Below are positions 36,942 to 45,986 of a DNA stretch of 64,000 nt, in pieces (position 1 is the stretch's first letter; each line of letters starts with the position of its first letter). The position numbers were made by a program, and so were the translations under genes. The notes under the pieces were generated by a model, which was not told the DNA's origin, made no database searches, and saw only the letters and a list, made by a program, of their open reading frames with translations. This stretch comes from Rhodobium gokarnense. Lineage in GTDB: Bacteria; Pseudomonadota; Alphaproteobacteria; Rhizobiales; Rhodobiaceae. The stretch lies in NCBI RefSeq assembly GCF_025961475.1, contig NZ_JAOQNS010000005.1, forward strand, positions 349,048-413,047, in the 5' to 3' direction.

Positions 36942-37985
36942 CTATTCCAGATAGGCAGACTCGTTGGCCTTGGTGACTTCCTCCTTGAAGAGGTCGAGGA
37001 GCGCGTCGGCCTTGTCGCCGAAGGTCTTTTCGATGTGCTGTTCGAAGGCCGGCTGGGTCACGGAGCGCATCTCGGCGCGCTGCTCCGGCGTCAGGGCGGT
37101 GATCTCCAGCGAGGAATTGAGGCCGGCGACGCCGCGGTCGGACGCCTCGATGATGCGCGACAGGCCACGCGAGGCGGCCACGCAGGACTGCGCCGCGTAG
37201 CGCAGGATGTCCTTGTTGTGGTCGTCCTGCTTGTCCCAGAAGGTCTTGGAGACCATCAGGATGTAGGGCGAGAACAGATGGTTGGTGAGCGTCATGTAGT
37301 CTTGCACCTCGCCGAAATTGGCGAAGGAGATGATCGGTACCGGGTTCATCTGGCCGTCGATCACGCCCGTCTGCATGGCCGAATAGACCTCGCCCCAGGC
37401 CAGCGGATAGGCCTCGGCGCCGAGCGCATTGATGATGACCTGGTGCGCCGGCACGGTCATGGTGCGCAGGCGGATGCCCTTGAAGTCGGCCAGGTCCTTG
37501 ATCGGCTTCTTGGAGTTGGTGACGGCGAAGAACCCGCCGGTGTCGGGATAGCCGAGGACGACCACGTCGCCGAGCTCGGTTTCGATGTCCGCCTTCAGCG
37601 CCTTGCCGAACGCGCCGTCGAAGACCTCGTAGGTCGCGGCGTTGTCGGTGAAGGCGAACGGCATGTTGAGGATGTCGATCTTGGGATAGTAGGACGCGAT
37701 CGCGCCGGTGGAGGCGATGGTCGCCTGGATGACGTCGCTACGCACCATCTGCACCTGCTCGGTGAGGGAGCCGAGCTGGTTGGCCGGATAGACCTCGACG
37801 GAAATGCCGCCATTGGTGTCGCTGGTGACGATGCTGGAGAACACTTGCGCGCAGGCATGGCCGGGATTGTCGAACGGATCGCCGCCCTTGTTGTCGTGCG
37901 CCAGCTTGAGCGTTTCTGCCTCGGCCGCGGCCGCTGCCCCGAGCATCAATGCGGCGGCGAGGCCGCTCGCGATGAACTTCTTCAT
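36942..37985 (-). CDS. dctP: TRAP transporter solute-binding protein (DctP family)
   Basis: The 347-residue periplasmic binding protein starts with a Sec signal peptide (MKKFIASGLAAALMLGAAAA, cleavage near AEA). DctP-type motifs follow: LKLAHDNKGGDPFDNPGH, FAFTDNAATYEVFDG, GFFAVTNSKKPIKDLADFKG with the IRLRTMTVPAHQV segment containing the conserved carboxylate-binding Arg, and YPLAWGEVYSAMQTGVIDGQ. It would deliver an organic acid or acidic amino-acid-like ligand to the DctQM permease encoded next to it. It is the last gene of a five-gene minus-strand operon headed by an RpiR regulator and a D-threonine-aldolase-like enzyme. Confidence 0.93.
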   Translation of the reverse strand: MKKFIASGLAAALMLGAAAAAEAETLKLAHDNKGGDPFDNPGHACAQVFSSIVTSDTNGGISVEVYPANQLGSLTEQVQMVRSDVIQATIASTGAIASYYPKIDILNMPFAFTDNAATYEVFDGAFGKALKADIETELGDVVVLGYPDTGGFFAVTNSKKPIKDLADFKGIRLRTMTVPAHQVIINALGAEAYPLAWGEVYSAMQTGVIDGQMNPVPIISFANFGEVQDYMTLTNHLFSPYILMVSKTFWDKQDDHNKDILRYAAQSCVAASRGLSRIIEASDRGVAGLNSSLEITALTPEQRAEMRSVTQPAFEQHIEKTFGDKADALLDLFKEEVTKANESAYLE

Positions 37986-38059
37986 TTACACAACTCCATT
38001 CTCTGTTGATGGCCCTTGGCGGGCTCGATGGTGATCAGGCTTCTTATTGGGGGTCCGCG

Positions 38060-39349
38060 TCATGCGAAGCCGAGCAAACGCGGTATCAGCAGCGCCATGT
38101 CTTCCCAGAAGGCGAAGAGGATTAGGACCGCGACCTCGGCGACGAGGAACGGCCACAGTTTCATCGCGATGTGTTCCAGCTTCTCGCCGGTCACCGAGGA
38201 CAGCACGAACAGGCAGGCGCCGACCGGCGGCGTCATCAGCGAGATGTTGAGCGCGATGATGAAGATGATGCCGGCGTGGATCGGCTCCAGGCCGATCTGC
38301 AGGGCGATCTGCAACAGCACCGGCGCCAGGATGATCAGGATCGCCGTCACGTCCATGATGGTCCCGATCAGCATCAACAGGCCGATGATCAGGAGAATGA
38401 GTATGTAGCGGTTTTCCGAGACCGCGAGCATCGCCTCGGCAATGGCCTGGGGCACGCGGTTGAAGCTCATCCACCAGCCGAGCGTGGAGGCAAAGCCGAT
38501 GATGACGAAGATGACGCCGCTGACGATCGCGGTGCGCAGCAGCAGCCGGCACAGCACCTTGAAGGAGATGTTGCGGTAGACGAAGACGCCGAGCGCCAGC
38601 GCGTAGGCGACCGCGACGGAGGCCGCCTCGGTCGGCGTTACAATCCCGCCGAGGATGCCGCCGAGAATGATCAGGGGCATGATGAGCGCGGCGAGTGATT
38701 TAAAGAACGAGCGCATCAATTCGCCGAATGTCGCCCGGGTCTCCGGCTCCGGCAGTTTGTTGCGCTTGGCTCCAAGCGCGATCACCGCCATGCAGACCGC
38801 GCAGATGACGAGGCCCGGCAGGATGCCGGCGGCGAACAGGCCGCCGATCGACACGCCCATCAGCGAGCCATAGACGACCATGATGCCCGACGGCGGGATC
38901 GTCGGGCCGATGATGGAGCCGGCGGCGGTCACCGCACAGGCATAGTCGCGCCGGTAGCCCTGGCGCACCATTTCCGGAACTAGGGTCTTGCCGAAGGCGG
39001 CAGCATCGGCCGTCGCCGCTCCGGTCAGGCCGGCGAACAGCACCGAGGCGACCATGTTGGCGTGGGCCAGCCCGCCGCGGAAATGGCCGACCAGCACATG
39101 GGCGAACCGCATCAGCTGCTGGGTGATGCCGACATGGTTCATGATCTCGCCGGCGAGGATGAAGAACGGCATCGCCAGGAACGGAAAGATGTCCAGGCTG
39201 TTGAACATCCGGCTCGGCCCCATGGCGAGGAACTGCGGGCCGCCCATCTGCACGATGCCGACGAGACCGGCGATGCCGATCGAAAAGCCGATCGGCGTGC
39301 CGATGATGAGCAGAAGGCCGAAGGCGATTGCCACGATCATTGGCTTCAA
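38060..39349 (-). CDS. dctM: TRAP transporter large permease (DctM family)
   Basis: A 429-residue membrane protein with about 12 helices, the sodium-coupled transport subunit of a TRAP carrier. Typical motifs: FILAGEIMNHVGITQQL, GLTGAATADAAAFGKTLVPEM, TAAGSIIGPTIPPSGIMVVYG, and GGIVTPTEAASVAVAYA. The start overlaps the small-permease stop (TCAT at 39346-39349). A 74-bp gap separates it from dctP. Confidence 0.95.
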   Translation of the reverse strand: MKPMIVAIAFGLLLIIGTPIGFSIGIAGLVGIVQMGGPQFLAMGPSRMFNSLDIFPFLAMPFFILAGEIMNHVGITQQLMRFAHVLVGHFRGGLAHANMVASVLFAGLTGAATADAAAFGKTLVPEMVRQGYRRDYACAVTAAGSIIGPTIPPSGIMVVYGSLMGVSIGGLFAAGILPGLVICAVCMAVIALGAKRNKLPEPETRATFGELMRSFFKSLAALIMPLIILGGILGGIVTPTEAASVAVAYALALGVFVYRNISFKVLCRLLLRTAIVSGVIFVIIGFASTLGWWMSFNRVPQAIAEAMLAVSENRYILILLIIGLLMLIGTIMDVTAILIILAPVLLQIALQIGLEPIHAGIIFIIALNISLMTPPVGACLFVLSSVTGEKLEHIAMKLWPFLVAEVAVLILFAFWEDMALLIPRLLGFA

Positions 39350-39849
39350 GCCTCCAGTTTATCGTCGAGGTGATAGCGCCCGAGGTCGCGCACCATGACC
39401 AGCGCCATCTGGATCGCCGCCAGTCCGGCCGCTGCCGGAATGGCCGTGTAGGCCGGTGCGAGCGTCATGCCGAAGATCATCGCCTGACGCGTCTGGCCGG
39501 ACTGGGCGAAGCCGACGCCGAACCAGAACAGGTAGATGAAAAGCATGAGCGTGATGAGGTCGGAGAGCATCAGCACGCCGCGCCGCACCTTCTCCGGCAT
39601 CAGGTCCGTGAACATGGTCAGGCCGATATGCTCGCGGCGCACGATGCCGGTGGAGATCGCCAGCATCACCGTCCAAATCATCAGGTAGCGGGCGAGCGGT
39701 TCGGGCCAGTTGAACTGCCAGTGGAAGTAGTAGCGGTCGATCACCCCGATCCACACGTCGAGGACGAGGGCCGCCATCAGGGCGATGAGAACGACTTCCA
39801 CCCCCCGGTTGACCCAGTCACTGAGCTTGGCTGCCGCTTGTCTGATCAT
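39346..39849 (-). CDS. dctQ: TRAP transporter small permease (DctQ family)
   Basis: A 167-residue membrane protein with four helices (GVEVVLIALMAALVLDVWIG; WTVMLAISTGIVRREHIG; LITLMLFIYLFWFG; PAAAGLAAIQMALVMV). The RREHIG segment after helix 2 is characteristic of DctQ subunits. It overlaps dctM by four bases and follows the D-threonine-aldolase-like gene after 23 bp. Confidence 0.93.
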   Translation of the reverse strand: MIRQAAAKLSDWVNRGVEVVLIALMAALVLDVWIGVIDRYYFHWQFNWPEPLARYLMIWTVMLAISTGIVRREHIGLTMFTDLMPEKVRRGVLMLSDLITLMLFIYLFWFGVGFAQSGQTRQAMIFGMTLAPAYTAIPAAAGLAAIQMALVMVRDLGRYHLDDKLEA

Positions 39850-39872
39850 GGCGCTCCCCTTGGTCCTTCAGG

Positions 39873-40934
39873 TCAGTCGACGCGACCGCGGGCGGCCACA
39901 AGGACCCGTTCCACGGTCCCGTCGCCGGCGACGACATGCACGGCGTCGAAAAGGTTGGTGACCACGCAGGCGTGATTGGGAATGACCTCGAGGCGCTCGC
40001 CGATCGCCGGCCGCGCGCCGCAGGCCGAGACATCGACGACGCCGTGCTCCTCGCTGAGGGCGGCGATCCGCGCCTCGGGATAGGCCGGCAGGTATCCGAA
40101 GCCGTTAAGGCCGAGCGTGTCGCTCGACAACGTCTTGGAGCCGGCATCGAGGACGACCCGGTCCGCCGTCGGCGCCGAGACCACGGTGGTAAGCACCCGC
40201 AGCGCGCAGGCGTCCCAGTCGCAGACACCGCGCGCGACGAGGGAGCGGTCCATGTAGATGTAGGTGCCGGGCCGGTATTCGGTGATGGCGGTCGCCGCTT
40301 CGTGGGCCTGCCAGATGTCGGGTGTGCCGCCGCTGGTGACCGCCGGCACATCGAGGCCGGCGTCTTCCAGAAGGCGGCGGGCGTTCGCCAGCCAGTCCGC
40401 AGCCTCACGCGGCCTGCCGGCGGGCGGATAGGTCATCAGGCCGCCGAAACGCAGGCCCTCGGCCGCATCGATCCGGCGGGCGAGCGTCAGGGCCTCTTCC
40501 GCGCTCTGGACGCCGCAGCGGCCCATGCCGGTGTCGCATTCGACGAGCACCGTGAGCGGCTTTGCCGCGCCGGCGAAGGTCTCGGCATAGCCGGCGACGG
40601 CCTCGGCACTGTCGGCGACGACGGCGAGCGTGACGCGCTCGTTCAGCGCCTTCAGGCGCTTCAGCTTGGCGGCGCCGAGGATGTTGAAGGTAAGGAGGAT
40701 GTCCGTCAGGCCCGCATCGGCCATGACCTCGGCCTCGCCGAGCTTCTGGCAGGTGATGCCGCAGGCCCCGAGCTCGACCTGGCGCGCGGCCAGGCTGGGC
40801 AGCTTGTGGGTCTTGATGTGCGGCCGAAGCGTCAGGCCGTGGGCATCGGCATAGTCCTGCGCCCGGCGCAGATTTTCCTCCACGCGGTCGCGGTAGATCA
40901 GGACAGCCGGCGTCTCGATGTCGTCCAGTGTCAC
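39873..40934 (-). CDS. D-threonine aldolase / D-hydroxyamino-acid PLP enzyme (DSD1 family)
   Basis: The 353-residue protein has an alanine-racemase-type fold III PLP domain followed by a D-serine-dehydratase-like C-terminal domain. The PLP lysine is in RPHIKTHKLPSLA near residue 40; the phosphate and metal region shows VTSGGTPDIW and the C-terminal IPNHACVVTNLFD with His and Asp that bind a divalent metal in D-threonine aldolase or D-threo-3-hydroxyaspartate dehydratase. It cleaves or dehydrates a D-beta-hydroxy amino acid. Located between the RpiR regulator (12 bp) and the TRAP genes (23 bp) it likely acts on the imported substrate or its derivative. Confidence 0.88.
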   Translation of the reverse strand: MTLDDIETPAVLIYRDRVEENLRRAQDYADAHGLTLRPHIKTHKLPSLAARQVELGACGITCQKLGEAEVMADAGLTDILLTFNILGAAKLKRLKALNERVTLAVVADSAEAVAGYAETFAGAAKPLTVLVECDTGMGRCGVQSAEEALTLARRIDAAEGLRFGGLMTYPPAGRPREAADWLANARRLLEDAGLDVPAVTSGGTPDIWQAHEAATAITEYRPGTYIYMDRSLVARGVCDWDACALRVLTTVVSAPTADRVVLDAGSKTLSSDTLGLNGFGYLPAYPEARIAALSEEHGVVDVSACGARPAIGERLEVIPNHACVVTNLFDAVHVVAGDGTVERVLVAARGRVD

Positions 40935-40946
40935 GTCAGATATCTC

Positions 40947-41825
40947 CTAGTCGCCTACCGGCCGGCCGGGATCGCTCATGTTGAGGCCGGACAGGCTGAT
41001 GCGGATCCGGCGCAGCCCTTCCAGCACGCTCGGGCCGATCAGTTCGGCGGTCGTCATGGCGATCAGGTCGATGATGAACAGCAGCGCGTAGCGGCCGGAT
41101 GTCGGTTTGAAGAGCTGCGTGTCCGGGGCGATGATGAACGGAAGGGCGACATCCGCCTCCTTCGCCAGGTCCGACTCGGGACTGGTGATGGCGACCGTGC
41201 GCGCGCCATATTGGCGGGCGATGCCGACGGATTCGATCACCGAATTGGCCTGGCCCGAGGCGGAAATCGCAAAGACGAGGGAGTGCTTGTCGCAGACCGC
41301 CGCCGACATGCGCTGCATCTGCCCGTCGGTGTGGCTGACGATGGACAGCCCGAGCCGGAACAGCCGGTTCTGCATCTCCACCGCGCCCATGGAGGACACG
41401 CCGCCCGACCCGTAGGCGCAGATATGCTTGGCGTTGACGGCCATTTCCGCCACCGCATTGACGACGCTCATGTCGATGACATCGCGCACGCGCTGCATTG
41501 CCGCCGTCGCGCCGTCCGTGACGGCGTCGAGGACGCGGGCGTCGCGCTCGTCGCGCACCAAGGGCTCGGGAAACAGATAGAGCCCGCCGATCGCGAGCAC
41601 CTGGGCGAGCTGGAACTTGAAGTCACGCACCCCCTCGCAGCCGAGGGCGCGGCAGAAGCGGGTGACCGTCGGCTCGCTGACGCCGGCGCGCAGGGCGATA
41701 TCCGCGATCGGCGCCTGTGAGGCGTAGGAGATGTCGGCGAGGATGATCTCGGCAAGGCGCTTTTCGGCCTTGCTGCCGTCGGCGGCACATATCCGCAATC
41801 GATTGACGATGTCGCCCGTGGTCAC
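40947..41825 (-). CDS. MurR/RpiR family transcriptional regulator
   Basis: A 292-residue regulator with an N-terminal RpiR helix-turn-helix (QAPIADIALRAGVSEPTVTRFCRALGCEGVRDFKFQLA) and a C-terminal SIS (sugar-isomerase-like) ligand domain (ICAYGSGGVSSMGAVEMQNRL; DKHSLVFAISASGQANSVIE). Such regulators sense phosphosugars or related ligands. I prefer GTG 41825 as start, giving the normal family length; the frame extends to an ATG at 41900 but through AT-rich, atypical sequence (MLFFFIFSVK). It heads the minus-strand operon and probably controls both divergent operons through the inverted repeat at 41955-41979. Confidence 0.88.
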   Translation of the reverse strand: MTTGDIVNRLRICAADGSKAEKRLAEIILADISYASQAPIADIALRAGVSEPTVTRFCRALGCEGVRDFKFQLAQVLAIGGLYLFPEPLVRDERDARVLDAVTDGATAAMQRVRDVIDMSVVNAVAEMAVNAKHICAYGSGGVSSMGAVEMQNRLFRLGLSIVSHTDGQMQRMSAAVCDKHSLVFAISASGQANSVIESVGIARQYGARTVAITSPESDLAKEADVALPFIIAPDTQLFKPTSGRYALLFIIDLIAMTTAELIGPSVLEGLRRIRISLSGLNMSDPGRPVGD

Positions 41826-41954
41826 GCTGCTGCCCCGACTTTTCTGCCATGGCCCCTGGTTCCAAAAAAGCTTGACCGAAAAAATGAAAAAAAACAACAT
41901 GAATTTTTGTTGACGATCGACTGAAATGCGCGCTTTTTATCGGGCTTGCATCCT

Positions 41955-41979
41955 AAATGAAAGAAACTTACGTTCATTT
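41955..41979. promoter_or_regulatory. inverted repeat, putative RpiR operator
   Basis: AAATGAA (41955-41961) and TTCATTT (41973-41979) are perfect 7-bp arms around an 11-base spacer. The site is in the divergent promoter region, 34 bp before the ridA ATG and 130 bp before the regulator start. Confidence 0.5.
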
Positions 41980-42013
41980 GTCGCACCACATACCCCACTT
42001 GGAGACCCCCGAA

Positions 42014-42379
42014 ATGCCCAAAAAAGTGTTCGGAAACGCGGCCGTGCCGCTGTCGCCCGCCGTCCGCGCCGGCGACTTCGTTTTCGTGTCCGGCCAGGTC
42101 CCGGCCGATGCCAGCGGCAGCATCGTCGCCGGCGGCATCGAGGCGCAGACGAAGCAGGTGATGGAAAACGTCAAGGCGGCGCTGGCGCTTGCCGGCGCGG
42201 AGCTTTCCGACGTCGTCAAGACCACCGTCTGGCTGGAAGACGCGCGCAACTTCGCCGCCTTCAACAAGGTCTATGGCAGCTACTTCCCGAGCGAGCCGCC
42301 GGCCCGCACCACGGTGGAATCGCGCCTCATGGCCGAGATCAAGATCGAGGTGGAAGCCGTCGCCTACAAGCCCGAATAG
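42014..42379 (+). CDS. RidA family reactive-intermediate deaminase
   Basis: A 121-residue RidA/YER057c/UK114 protein. RidA proteins hydrolyse reactive enamine/imine intermediates released by PLP-dependent dehydratases. Visible family features: AAVPLSPAVRAGDFVFVSGQVP, QTKQVMENVKAALALAGAELSDVVKTTVWL, and the PARTTVESRL segment with the conserved Arg. The start at 42014 is preceded by GGAG nine bases upstream; an extended frame to 41957 is not RidA-like. It is the first gene of the plus-strand operon and fits chemically with the two PLP enzymes encoded around it. Confidence 0.93.
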   Translation: MPKKVFGNAAVPLSPAVRAGDFVFVSGQVPADASGSIVAGGIEAQTKQVMENVKAALALAGAELSDVVKTTVWLEDARNFAAFNKVYGSYFPSEPPARTTVESRLMAEIKIEVEAVAYKPE

Positions 42380-42441
42380 CCGGCACCGGCCGCGCCGCAA
42401 GGGGCATCACCCATCAACGACATGCAGTTCTGGATACACAG

Positions 42442-43578
42442 ATGACACTTGATCTCGTCCTCACCGGCGGCCGCGTGGTCGACCCCTCGCAGGGGATCGA
42501 CCGGATCGCCGATGTCGGCTTTTCCGGCGGCAAGGTGGCCGCCGTCGCAGACGACCTGGCATCGGACGCCCGGGACGTCCGCGACGTTTCCGGCAAGATC
42601 GTCACGCCGGGCATTATCGACCTGCACACCCACGTCTATTGGGGCGGCACCTCGCTCGGCATCGACGCGGAGGCGTTCGCGCGCACCAGTGCGGTGACGA
42701 CCTGCGTCGACACGGGCAGCGCCGGGCCGGGCAATTTCCCCGGCTTCCGCAAGCACGTCATCGAGCCGAGCCAGACCCGCATCCTGGTCTATCTGCACGT
42801 CTCCTTCGCCGGCATCTACGGCTTCGATCCCCAGATCATGGTCGGCGAGAGCCACGAGTTCCGGCTGATGGCGCCAGGCCACGCGCGCGAGGTGATCAAG
42901 GCCAACCGCGACGTCATCGTCGGCATCAAGGTGCGCGTCGGCCGCCACGCCAGCGGCCCGCAGGGCATCGCGCCGCTCGACGTGGCGCTGGGCCTGTCCG
43001 ACGAGACCGGACTGCCCGTCATGTGCCACATTGACGAGCCGCCCCCGTCCTACGAGGCGGTGGTCGCCAAGCTGCGCAAGGGCGACGTGCTGACCCATTG
43101 TTTCCGCCCGTTCCCCAACACGCCGGTGATGGGCGACGGACGGGTCAAGGACGAGGTCCTGGCGGCGCGCGAGCGCGGCGTCTATTTCGACATCGGCCAC
43201 GGCATGGGCTCGTTCGCCTACAAGACCGCGCGGGCGATGCTCGCCGCCGGCTTCCCGCCCGACACCATCTCCTCGGACGTGCACGCCTTCTGCCTGAAGG
43301 GCCCGGCCTACGACCAGCTCACCACCATGACGAAATTCCTCGGCCTCGGCATGCCGCTTAACGAGGTCGTCGCGCGGGCGACCGCCAGGCCGGCAGAGGC
43401 GCTGAAACGGCCTGAACTCGGGACCCTTGCGACCGGTGCCGCGGGCGATGCCTCCATCCTGTCGCTGCAGCCCGGCGAGCACCACCTCGAAGACGTCGTC
43501 GGCGAGATCCTGACCGTCGACGAGCGGCTTGTCGCGGAAGGCGTCGTCATCAACGGGCACTGGTGGTATCCGCAATGA
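42442..43578 (+). CDS. amidohydrolase/deacetylase family metallohydrolase (cog3964-like)
   Basis: The 378-residue enzyme belongs to the amidohydrolase superfamily. The metal-binding HxH is in GIIDLHTHVYWGG near residue 60; the carboxylated Lys is probably in VGIKVRVGRHA; further ligands are in VMCHIDEPPPS and LTHCFRP, and the final Asp in ISSDVHAF. Overall sequence resembles the cog3964 group, some members of which deacylate N-acetyl-D-amino acids or acyl hydroxy acids; this attribution is from memory. It follows ridA by 62 bp and overlaps the creatininase-like gene by ATGA. Confidence 0.87.
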   Translation: MTLDLVLTGGRVVDPSQGIDRIADVGFSGGKVAAVADDLASDARDVRDVSGKIVTPGIIDLHTHVYWGGTSLGIDAEAFARTSAVTTCVDTGSAGPGNFPGFRKHVIEPSQTRILVYLHVSFAGIYGFDPQIMVGESHEFRLMAPGHAREVIKANRDVIVGIKVRVGRHASGPQGIAPLDVALGLSDETGLPVMCHIDEPPPSYEAVVAKLRKGDVLTHCFRPFPNTPVMGDGRVKDEVLAARERGVYFDIGHGMGSFAYKTARAMLAAGFPPDTISSDVHAFCLKGPAYDQLTTMTKFLGLGMPLNEVVARATARPAEALKRPELGTLATGAAGDASILSLQPGEHHLEDVVGEILTVDERLVAEGVVINGHWWYPQ

Positions 43579-44369
43579 TCTGGGAGCGGCTCGCCACCAC
43601 CGACTTTTCGGCCATCGACCGGCGGACGGTCGTCGTGCTGCCGATCGCTGCCGTCGAACAGCACGGCCCGCATCTGCCGCTCTCCGTCGACTGCGATATC
43701 GGCCAGCACCTCCTCGCCGCCACCGACGCGGTCGTCGGCGAGGACATGCTGATCCTGCCGCAGATCAAGGTCGCCTGCTCGGAACACCACATGGATTTCG
43801 CCGGCACCCTGACGGTGACGCCGGAGGCCTTCCTCATCTATGCGTCCGAGCTCCTGGAATCGGTGATTGCGCACGGCTTTACGCGCATCGTGATCTTCAA
43901 CAGCCACGGCGGGAACCAGGCGATCGGGCGCGTGCTGACGGACAAGATGGGCGCTGCGCACCGCGATTGCCTGGTCGTCATGGCCACCTGGTGGACCCTG
44001 GCATACGCGGCGCTCGTCCCGATCCAGGAAAGCGCGCGCGGCGGCGTCAACCATGCCTGCGAATTCGAGACCTCGCTGATGATGGAGGCGCATCCGGACA
44101 GCGTGCGGCACGAGGCCATCAGCGGCATGCAGTGCGCGCCGACCTTCGCCTGGGCGGAGGAGGACATGATGCACACCGCCGGCGCCGGGCTGTTCCGCAC
44201 CATGTACGACAAGTCGAACGGCACCGGCACGGTCGGCGATCCTTCCTTCGCGACCGCGGAAAAGGGCGCGCGGATCCGCGAGGCGGTGGTCGAGGCTTTC
44301 AGCACCGTCATCCGGGACCTCAAATGCGCGGAAGCCGCGCCGCGACCGCCCGCGGTGCTCGGCGGATAA
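43575..44369 (+). CDS. creatininase family amidohydrolase
   Basis: A 264-residue protein of the creatininase/creatinine amidohydrolase family, metal-dependent ring-opening or amide-cleaving enzymes. The signature metal motif VVLPIAAVEQHGPHLPLSVDCDIGQ is at residues ~20-44 (Glu and His ligands), IFNSHGGNQAIG in the middle, and DHAxEFET-like HACEFETSLM (metal/catalytic Glu). It overlaps the upstream amidohydrolase by four bases. Whether the ring substrate is creatinine-like or a formamide-like intermediate is unknown; no creatinase is nearby, arguing against creatinine degradation. Confidence 0.9.
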   Translation: MIWERLATTDFSAIDRRTVVVLPIAAVEQHGPHLPLSVDCDIGQHLLAATDAVVGEDMLILPQIKVACSEHHMDFAGTLTVTPEAFLIYASELLESVIAHGFTRIVIFNSHGGNQAIGRVLTDKMGAAHRDCLVVMATWWTLAYAALVPIQESARGGVNHACEFETSLMMEAHPDSVRHEAISGMQCAPTFAWAEEDMMHTAGAGLFRTMYDKSNGTGTVGDPSFATAEKGARIREAVVEAFSTVIRDLKCAEAAPRPPAVLGG

Positions 44370-44385
44370 CGGGGAGCGACCGGCA

Positions 44386-45591
44386 ATGACGACGGAGACG
44401 GACTTTCTGCGCTGCACGGCCTGCGGGCGGGACACGGATATCGCGGAGGTCCCGTCCCTCTGCCCGTCCTGCGGCGAAATCCTCGACCTCAACATCGCGC
44501 CGCGGGAGCCGGAGCCGGACGTCACGGAAGCCGTCGGCCTCTGGCGTTGGGCGAACCACCTGCCGCATTGCCGGCCGGAAAACCGTATCAGCCTCGGCGA
44601 GGGGCAGTCGCCGCTCCTTGCCGCCCCCCGGCTCGCCGCAGACCTCGGCCTCAAAGACCTCTGGATCAAGAACGATTCGATCATGCCGACCGCATCGTTC
44701 AAGGATCGGGCGGTGGCGCTGGCGACGTCGCTCGCCCTCAACTATGGCCGGCCCGGCCTCGTGCTCTCCTCCAGCGGCAATGCCGGCGCCTCAGGCGCCG
44801 CCTACGCGGCCCGGGCCGGCCTGCCGCTCGTCGTCTTCGTGCCGGCGAGCGCGCCGGAAGCAAAACTCCGGCAGATCGCAGCGGCGGGTGCACGCCTCGT
44901 CACCATCGACGGCAAGACGTCCGACTGCTGCCGCCTCGCGGACGAGCTTGCCCGGACGCGCGGCTGGGTCAACCTGACCACCAGCTATCACAATCCCTAC
45001 GGCGTCGACGCCTATGCGACGCTCGCCTACGAGACGGCGCGGCTCGACCCCGACGTCGTGCTGCTGCCGGTCTCCAGCGGCCCGGTGCTCGGTGGCATCA
45101 TGAAGGGATATGAGCGACTCAAGGCGTCCGGGGCGATCACGCGCATTCCGCGGCCCATCGCCGTCCAGTCCGCCGCCTGCGCGCCGATCGTGCGCGCCTT
45201 CGAGACGGGCGGCGCGATCGAGCCCTGGGACCACCAGACGACCATCGCATCGGCCCTCAACGACACACTGGAGGGCTATGAGCACGACGGCGACTACACG
45301 CTCGCCTGGATTCGCCGGCACAACGGCGCGGCCTCAGCCATCGACGACGACACGGTCCGCACAGGCGTGCGGAAACTCGCCAGAACCGAGGGCATCCTGG
45401 TGGAGCCGAGCGCGGCCGTCCCCGTCGCAGCCATTCCGAGCCTCATCGACCGCGGCCTCATAAGCCGCGACGAACGCGTCCTCGCGATTGCCACCGGCCA
45501 CGGCCTGAAGGACCTCAGTTGGGTCGACGTGGAGGCAGACCGGCGCGGGCTGCCGCCCGGGACCGATATCTGCGCGTTTCTGGCCTCGTGA
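44386..45591 (+). CDS. threonine synthase-like PLP enzyme with zinc ribbon
   Basis: The 401-residue protein has an N-terminal zinc ribbon (LRCTACGRDTDI and PSLCPSCGEILD, two CxxC pairs within the first 30 residues) followed by a fold-II PLP domain. The PLP lysine is in TASFKDRAVALA near residue 106, and the phosphate-binding loop is SSSGNAGASG. This resembles threonine synthase or a threonine/serine dehydratase-type enzyme; it may instead carry out a beta-elimination in the catabolic pathway. It lies 16 bp after the creatininase-like gene in the same operon. Release of an enamine by such an enzyme would explain the RidA gene. Confidence 0.88.
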   Translation: MTTETDFLRCTACGRDTDIAEVPSLCPSCGEILDLNIAPREPEPDVTEAVGLWRWANHLPHCRPENRISLGEGQSPLLAAPRLAADLGLKDLWIKNDSIMPTASFKDRAVALATSLALNYGRPGLVLSSSGNAGASGAAYAARAGLPLVVFVPASAPEAKLRQIAAAGARLVTIDGKTSDCCRLADELARTRGWVNLTTSYHNPYGVDAYATLAYETARLDPDVVLLPVSSGPVLGGIMKGYERLKASGAITRIPRPIAVQSAACAPIVRAFETGGAIEPWDHQTTIASALNDTLEGYEHDGDYTLAWIRRHNGAASAIDDDTVRTGVRKLARTEGILVEPSAAVPVAAIPSLIDRGLISRDERVLAIATGHGLKDLSWVDVEADRRGLPPGTDICAFLAS

Positions 45592-45986
45592 GATAATCGG
45601 ACCGGTGGGCCTCCCCTTTTTTTGATGGGCCGCAGGTTTTCGCGCCATGCGTGCAGCGGCGGTGTGCGATGATGGGCTCCGTGAGGTCCGGACGGCGCCG
45701 GCTGTGCGGTCCCGTGCGCGGTCGCGCGCGCAGGCGCGAAAGCCGCAAAACGCGCGGTTAATCGCCGGTCAGCACGGCCGCCGCCGCAGGCGCGAGGGTC
45801 CGTTGGCAGGGCCGCGCACCAGACCCAACGAGACCTTTCCCCACAGCGCTGTCATCTCCGGATCCGGGTCTCTTCCTTGCCCGAGGCACTAGATTGCGAA
45901 CGACTCGCTCTTGCTGTGAGCCAGCTAATTGTGTATGAATTTTTTATGACGGAGTAATTCACTGATAAAAATACAGAATTTCGGCT
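45592..45986. other. 395-bp intergenic region
   Basis: No gene is supported. The left half is very GC-rich with CG-rich low-complexity stretches (for example around 45718-45760). The right 80 bp become AT-rich and probably hold the promoter of the kinase-methyltransferase gene. A T7 run near 45618 is not preceded by a good stem. Confidence 0.45.

Noticed and set aside
40947..41900. Longer RpiR start at ATG 41900
   Set aside because: The added residues (MLFFFIFSVKLFW) come from the AT-rich promoter region and exceed the family length; GTG 41825 is preferred, though not proven.
43575..44369. Creatinine degradation pathway
   Set aside because: Only the creatininase-fold protein is present; creatinase and sarcosine oxidase partners are absent from this operon.
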